From the NCBI GenBank assembly GCA_045617585.1, contig JAZLIW010000100.1:1-9971 (forward strand): DNA of 9,971 bases. The letters are read 5' to 3'. Below the pieces are notes generated by a model that worked only from the letters and a program-made list of their open reading frames with translations, was not told the DNA's origin and ran no database searches. The position numbers and the translations under genes were made by a program. Positions 8,050-9,971 of this stretch are shown piece by piece (position 1 is the stretch's first letter; each line of letters opens with the position of its first letter). This stretch comes from CAKRZE01 sp045617585 (GTDB taxonomy: Bacteria > Bacillota > Clostridia > Oscillospirales > CAG-272).

Positions 8050-8493
8050 ATGAAGATATTCCAGGGCAGAGTGATCTCCGCCGGGACCGTGACCGCTCCG
8101 GCGCTCGTTTCCCACGGCGGGCTGAATACCCTCGCGTCCTTCCAGAAGGCGCTTCAGTTCGGCGATAAAAAGGCGACCTGCGGCGACCAGAACAATCCCG
8201 ATCTTTACGGCAAGCAGATGGTCGGCACCGCGCTCTGTCTGCCGCAGACCATCGGCTCCACGACCGGCGGCATGGTCCTCTACTGCGCGTGCAGCATGAA
8301 GCGCAATCCCGCCGCGCTCCTCTTCTCCGAGCCGATCGACTCCCTCGCCGCCGCCGGCGCCATCCTCGCCGACGTGTGGCTCCCCGACGTCACGATGCCG
8401 GTCGTCGATTCCCTCGGCAGTGACTTCCTCGCCTACGTCCGTGACGGAATGTCGGTCACCGTCCGGGAGGACGGCACCGTCGAAGTGGAATAA
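8050..8493 (+). CDS. Aconitase X small (swivelling) subunit
   Basis: This 147-residue protein is the DUF126-type swivelling domain that completes the aconitase X active site. Visible family blocks are GRVISAGTVTAPALVS, GGLN (23-26), NPDLYGK (49-55), the substrate-facing GSTTGG loop (69-74), NPAALLF (86-92) and the DSLG segment (120-123). Many family members carry a serine-rich loop (GSSS) where this one has GSTTGG. Ser70 is kept, so activity is plausible, but the change may reflect a different substrate. The ATG is one base beyond the large-subunit stop. Its ribosome binding site AAAGGGG (8034-8040) lies inside the last codons of that gene, so translation is probably coupled and the subunits made in equal amounts. 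Confidence 0.9.
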   Translation: MKIFQGRVISAGTVTAPALVSHGGLNTLASFQKALQFGDKKATCGDQNNPDLYGKQMVGTALCLPQTIGSTTGGMVLYCACSMKRNPAALLFSEPIDSLAAAGAILADVWLPDVTMPVVDSLGSDFLAYVRDGMSVTVREDGTVEVE

Positions 8494-8518
8494 ACAGACG
8501 GCTCCCTCCTCAATCCCG

Positions 8519-8567
8519 GAAAACGACCGGGACGGCTGCCTTTCCGGCTTCCGTCCCGGTCGTTTTC
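8519..8567. terminator. Bidirectional terminator between convergent genes
   Basis: A perfect 17-bp inverted repeat (8519-8535 with 8551-8567) closes a 15-nt loop that can itself form a small GCC/GGC hairpin. The arms run from GAAAACG outward to CCGGGACGG inward, so either strand ends the stem with TTTTC. It lies between the aconitase X small subunit (stop at 8493) and the leftward gene ending at 8629, and so can end both transcripts. Confidence 0.85.
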
Positions 8568-8628
8568 TGCGTATTTCTTTGATCGGTACCACGGGAAGAT
8601 TTCCGATTTCCGTCCATGCGGTACGCGT

Positions 8629-9321
8629 TCATTCCCCGGCAAATCTCAAAATCTTTCCGAAGACCTCGACGTGCTGCTCGTAGCGCTCCTGCGCCTTCTT
8701 CACGCCGGTGAAGACCGAGGCGGTGGAGACGCGGCGGATGCAGAGGACCGTGTCCTCCGGCAGGACCTCGAAGGCGGAAAAGAACTGCCCGAACGGGAGT
8801 TCCCGGAGCGGGATCCCGTAGGCGTCGATCGCCCCGGCGGGCACGCTGTCGGTCAGCTCGGCAAGCGGAACGAGCCCGCCGCCGTCCCGGACCCGCTCGT
8901 ACCACGCGGGATCGAGCAGACAGATGACGTTCTCCCCGGCAAAGACCTCCTGCGTGAAGGAATGCTCCACGTTGGCGGCAGCGTAATTATTGTACATGAC
9001 CATTCCGGCGGCGTCGGTCACCGTTTCGAGCGCGGCGGAAAGCTGCGCGTCGGTCATGATCGTCATATCGCGGAACTCGCAGCTCTTCTGCCCGTCCCCG
9101 TTGAAATCGCGCGGCAGGATCTGCGCGAAGGCGTCCGCGCACCCGCGCACCTCCGCCTCGGTGAAGATGTGCGGACCCGCGTACAGCACGCGCAGGTCGT
9201 GATCCTCCTGATCCGCCATCTGAACGACGCAGAGCACGATCACGGCGGCAAAAAAGCCGATGATCAGGATCTTCCACTTGTTGTAATACCAGAAATTCGA
9301 GAGCTTGCTTTTCAGTTCCAC
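8629..9321 (-). CDS. Single-pass membrane-anchored protein of unknown function
   Basis: This 230-residue protein has a short cytoplasmic start rich in K, W and Y (FWYYNKWK, 10-17), one hydrophobic segment (18-35) and an outside domain of about 195 residues. There is no lipobox and no signal-peptidase-like motif, so it is probably anchored by its N-terminus. The outer domain begins LRVLYAGP, has an acidic DFNGDGQ loop (72-78) that could bind a metal, and a block CLLDPAWYERV. Similar proteins occur as unnamed families in Clostridia; I do not recognise a function. The GTG at 9321 is preferred because GGAGGA (9328-9333) lies 6 nt upstream. An in-frame GTG 18 bp further upstream, at 9339, would start ahead of that ribosome binding site and has none of its own. 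It has its own promoter and is monocistronic. Confidence 0.75.
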   Translation of the reverse strand: MELKSKLSNFWYYNKWKILIIGFFAAVIVLCVVQMADQEDHDLRVLYAGPHIFTEAEVRGCADAFAQILPRDFNGDGQKSCEFRDMTIMTDAQLSAALETVTDAAGMVMYNNYAAANVEHSFTQEVFAGENVICLLDPAWYERVRDGGGLVPLAELTDSVPAGAIDAYGIPLRELPFGQFFSAFEVLPEDTVLCIRRVSTASVFTGVKKAQERYEQHVEVFGKILRFAGE

Positions 9322-9353
9322 CGCCGTTCCTCCGCGCACCGTTTCTTTCTTTT

Positions 9354-9382
9354 ATTATACCATGCCCCCGTCCAAAAGTCAA
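9354..9382 (-). promoter_or_regulatory. Strong sigma-A promoter of the membrane protein gene
   Basis: On the minus strand, TTGACT (complement of 9377-9382), exactly 17 bp and TATAAT (complement of 9354-9359) lie 32 bp upstream of the GTG start. This near-consensus arrangement suggests high constitutive expression. Confidence 0.9.
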
Positions 9383-9721
9383 CCTCCCGTTCGGAACGAG
9401 CGCCCGTCCCCCGTAATGCAAACGCAGGGCCATGCAAAAGCCGGAGCGAACGTCGGAACGTGCGAACGTTGGGACGTGCGAACGTTGGGACGCCCAAAGG
9501 ACACTCCCCCGCACCCCACGCCCCGCGCTCCGAACGCATCCCAAACAAAAAGGCAGAACCGTTCATCGCGTGCGCATCCCCTTGACCGCCTCCGCAGGAA
9601 GAGCAAAAGGAAGGTTCCGCCGCACCCGGTAAAAAGCCCGTTCCGGACGATCTCCCGCAGAAGCCCACCGCATTTTCATTATCCTATTCATCGTTCCGTG
9701 CCCGTTTTCTGCTCTTCCCTC
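9383..9721. other. Intergenic region without a convincing gene
   Basis: Open frames cross this stretch on both strands, but none has a ribosome binding site, and their translations are arginine- and proline-rich in the way expected from GC-rich non-coding DNA. The only structured content I see is the 16-bp repeat at 9448-9495, annotated separately. No transposase, attachment site or RNA gene is recognisable. Confidence 0.6.
9448..9495. repeat. 16-bp tandem repeat (ACGTGCGAACGTTGGG type)
   Basis: The unit ACGTGCGAACGTTGGG occurs in full at 9458-9473 and 9474-9489. Partial copies flank it: GAACGTCGG upstream at 9448-9456 and ACG from 9490. It is rich in the palindrome AACGTT. It is intergenic, has no reading-frame value and is too short and close-packed to be a CRISPR array. 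Confidence 0.8.
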
Positions 9722-9750
9722 TTGACTTTTCCCCTCCGTTCGGCTATAAT
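9722..9750 (+). promoter_or_regulatory. Strong sigma-A promoter upstream of the tRNA-Pro-like sequence
   Basis: TTGACT (9722-9727), a 17-bp spacer and TATAAT (9745-9750) form a near-perfect promoter of the sort found before stable RNA genes. The tRNA-like sequence starts 37 bp beyond the -10 box. In between lies a hairpin CCGGAA ... TTCCGG (about 9762-9782), which may help define the 5' leader for processing. Confidence 0.85.
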
Positions 9751-9787
9751 AATACGTGTGTCCGGAAGATCCCCCTTTCCGGCTCCC

Positions 9788-9824
9788 CGGGGTGTGGCCC
9801 AATGGTAAGGCGCTACATTTGGGA
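9788..9824 (+). pseudogene. 5' half of a tRNA-Pro(UGG)
   Basis: The sequence reads as tRNA positions 1-38. It has the acceptor strand CGGGGTG, then TG, a D arm (GCC, an AATGG-type loop, GGC), G26, the anticodon strand CTACA and the loop TTTGGGA with anticodon TGG at 9820-9822. From 9825 the bases GCGTG cannot pair with CTACA, and no variable loop, T arm or CACCCCG acceptor partner is found before the window ends. The gene is therefore broken at the 3' edge of the anticodon loop, although its promoter is intact. It could be an integration scar, a gene interrupted by an intron or element whose 3' half lies beyond the window, or a remnant. Confidence 0.65.
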
Positions 9825-9851
9825 GCGTGCAGGAAAATTCTCTTCCGTTTC

Positions 9852-9926
9852 CGTAAAGCCCCGCAAAGCGGTGCAAAAGCCGTGAAAAAGCGCGAAATCG
9901 CGAGGTTTTCATTTCGGGGCTTTCCG
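9852..9926 (+). ncRNA. Possible structured RNA segment downstream of the tRNA half
   Basis: A long-range stem joins 9852-9863 with 9915-9926 (core AAAGCCCCG/CGGGGCTTT, one mismatch in 12). It encloses a second helix, TGAAAA (9883-9888) with TTTTCA (9906-9911), which caps a tight CGCGA-AA-TCGCG hairpin (9891-9902). A weak CGG/CCG pair (9869-9871, 9880-9882) may form a further arm. It lies in the same direction and within reach of the strong promoter at 9722. I recognise no known RNA family, and the region could also be a terminator-like or repeat structure. Confidence 0.35.
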
Positions 9927-9927
9927 C

Positions 9928-9965
9928 ACGACCACATGAAAGACCATAACGACGACCACATGAAA
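9928..9965. repeat. Short direct repeat at the window end, 24-bp period
   Basis: The 14-base string ACGACCACATGAAA occurs at 9928-9941 and 9952-9965, with a half-matching GACCATAACGAC between them (12-bp sub-period). Read in the frame from 9930, it would encode D/H/M/K-rich residues. No ribosome binding site precedes it, so coding use is unproven. Confidence 0.55.
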
Positions 9966-9971
9966 AACGGC

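Noticed and set aside
6765..8493. Aconitase or isopropylmalate isomerase (LeuCD) assignment
   Set aside because: The WAESSAVVYANS and GCPH blocks and the small swivelling subunit are specific to the aconitase X branch.
9448..9495. CRISPR array
   Set aside because: The units are 16 bp and directly adjacent with no unique spacers, and no cas gene is present.
9305..9808. Arginine- and proline-rich open frames in the 9.3-9.9 kb region on both strands
   Set aside because: They have no ribosome binding sites, low-complexity content partly made by the 16-bp repeat, and they cross promoters and the tRNA-like sequence.

Overview
The window looks like a chromosomal segment of a GC-rich anaerobic member of the Clostridia, probably a gut-type Bacillota lineage. 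Three things suggest this. Every gene has a strong GGAGG or AAAGGA ribosome binding site. The promoters are near-consensus sigma-A types (TTGATT/TTGACT, 17 bp, TATAAT). The protein families present (a Clostridia-type solute-binding lipoprotein family, an uncharacterised nucleotidyltransferase, an Old Yellow Enzyme family reductase) fit that group. No phage, IS or CRISPR gene is visible.

Layout. Bases 1-300 hold a GC-rich 77-bp tandem repeat and a terminator for the leftward operon. Bases 303-4538 are a three-gene leftward operon: a nucleotidyltransferase of the NTP_transf_5 type, then two tandem paralogous extracellular solute-binding lipoproteins. The first two genes overlap and the last two are 26 bp apart. 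Bases 4539-4695 are a divergent promoter region. Bases 4696-8493 are a tight three-gene rightward operon: a 684-residue FMN/4Fe-4S/FAD reductase of the 2,4-dienoyl-CoA reductase type, then the large and small subunits of a split aconitase X. A 17-bp perfect hairpin at 8519-8567 ends it and also serves the convergent gene at 8629-9321, a single-pass membrane protein of unknown function with its own strong promoter. Bases 9340-9787 hold no convincing gene but carry a 16-bp tandem repeat and a second strong promoter. That promoter leads into the 5' half of a tRNA-Pro(UGG) that breaks off at the edge of the anticodon loop and runs into a strongly foldable sequence, up to the window end.

The most interesting part is the rightward operon. 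Aconitase X enzymes are dehydratases; the characterised ones act on cis-3-hydroxy-L-proline or on mevalonate 5-phosphate. Placing one directly behind an ene-reductase or amine-demethylase type flavoenzyme suggests a two-step module: either dehydrate, then reduce the new C=C or C=N bond, or demethylate, then dehydrate. The substrate cannot be read from sequence. The divergent solute-binding lipoproteins may supply it, but no permease or ATPase is in the window. The second item of interest is the interrupted tRNA-Pro with an intact promoter, which could be an integration junction, a split or intron-bearing gene, or a tRNA-derived structured RNA.
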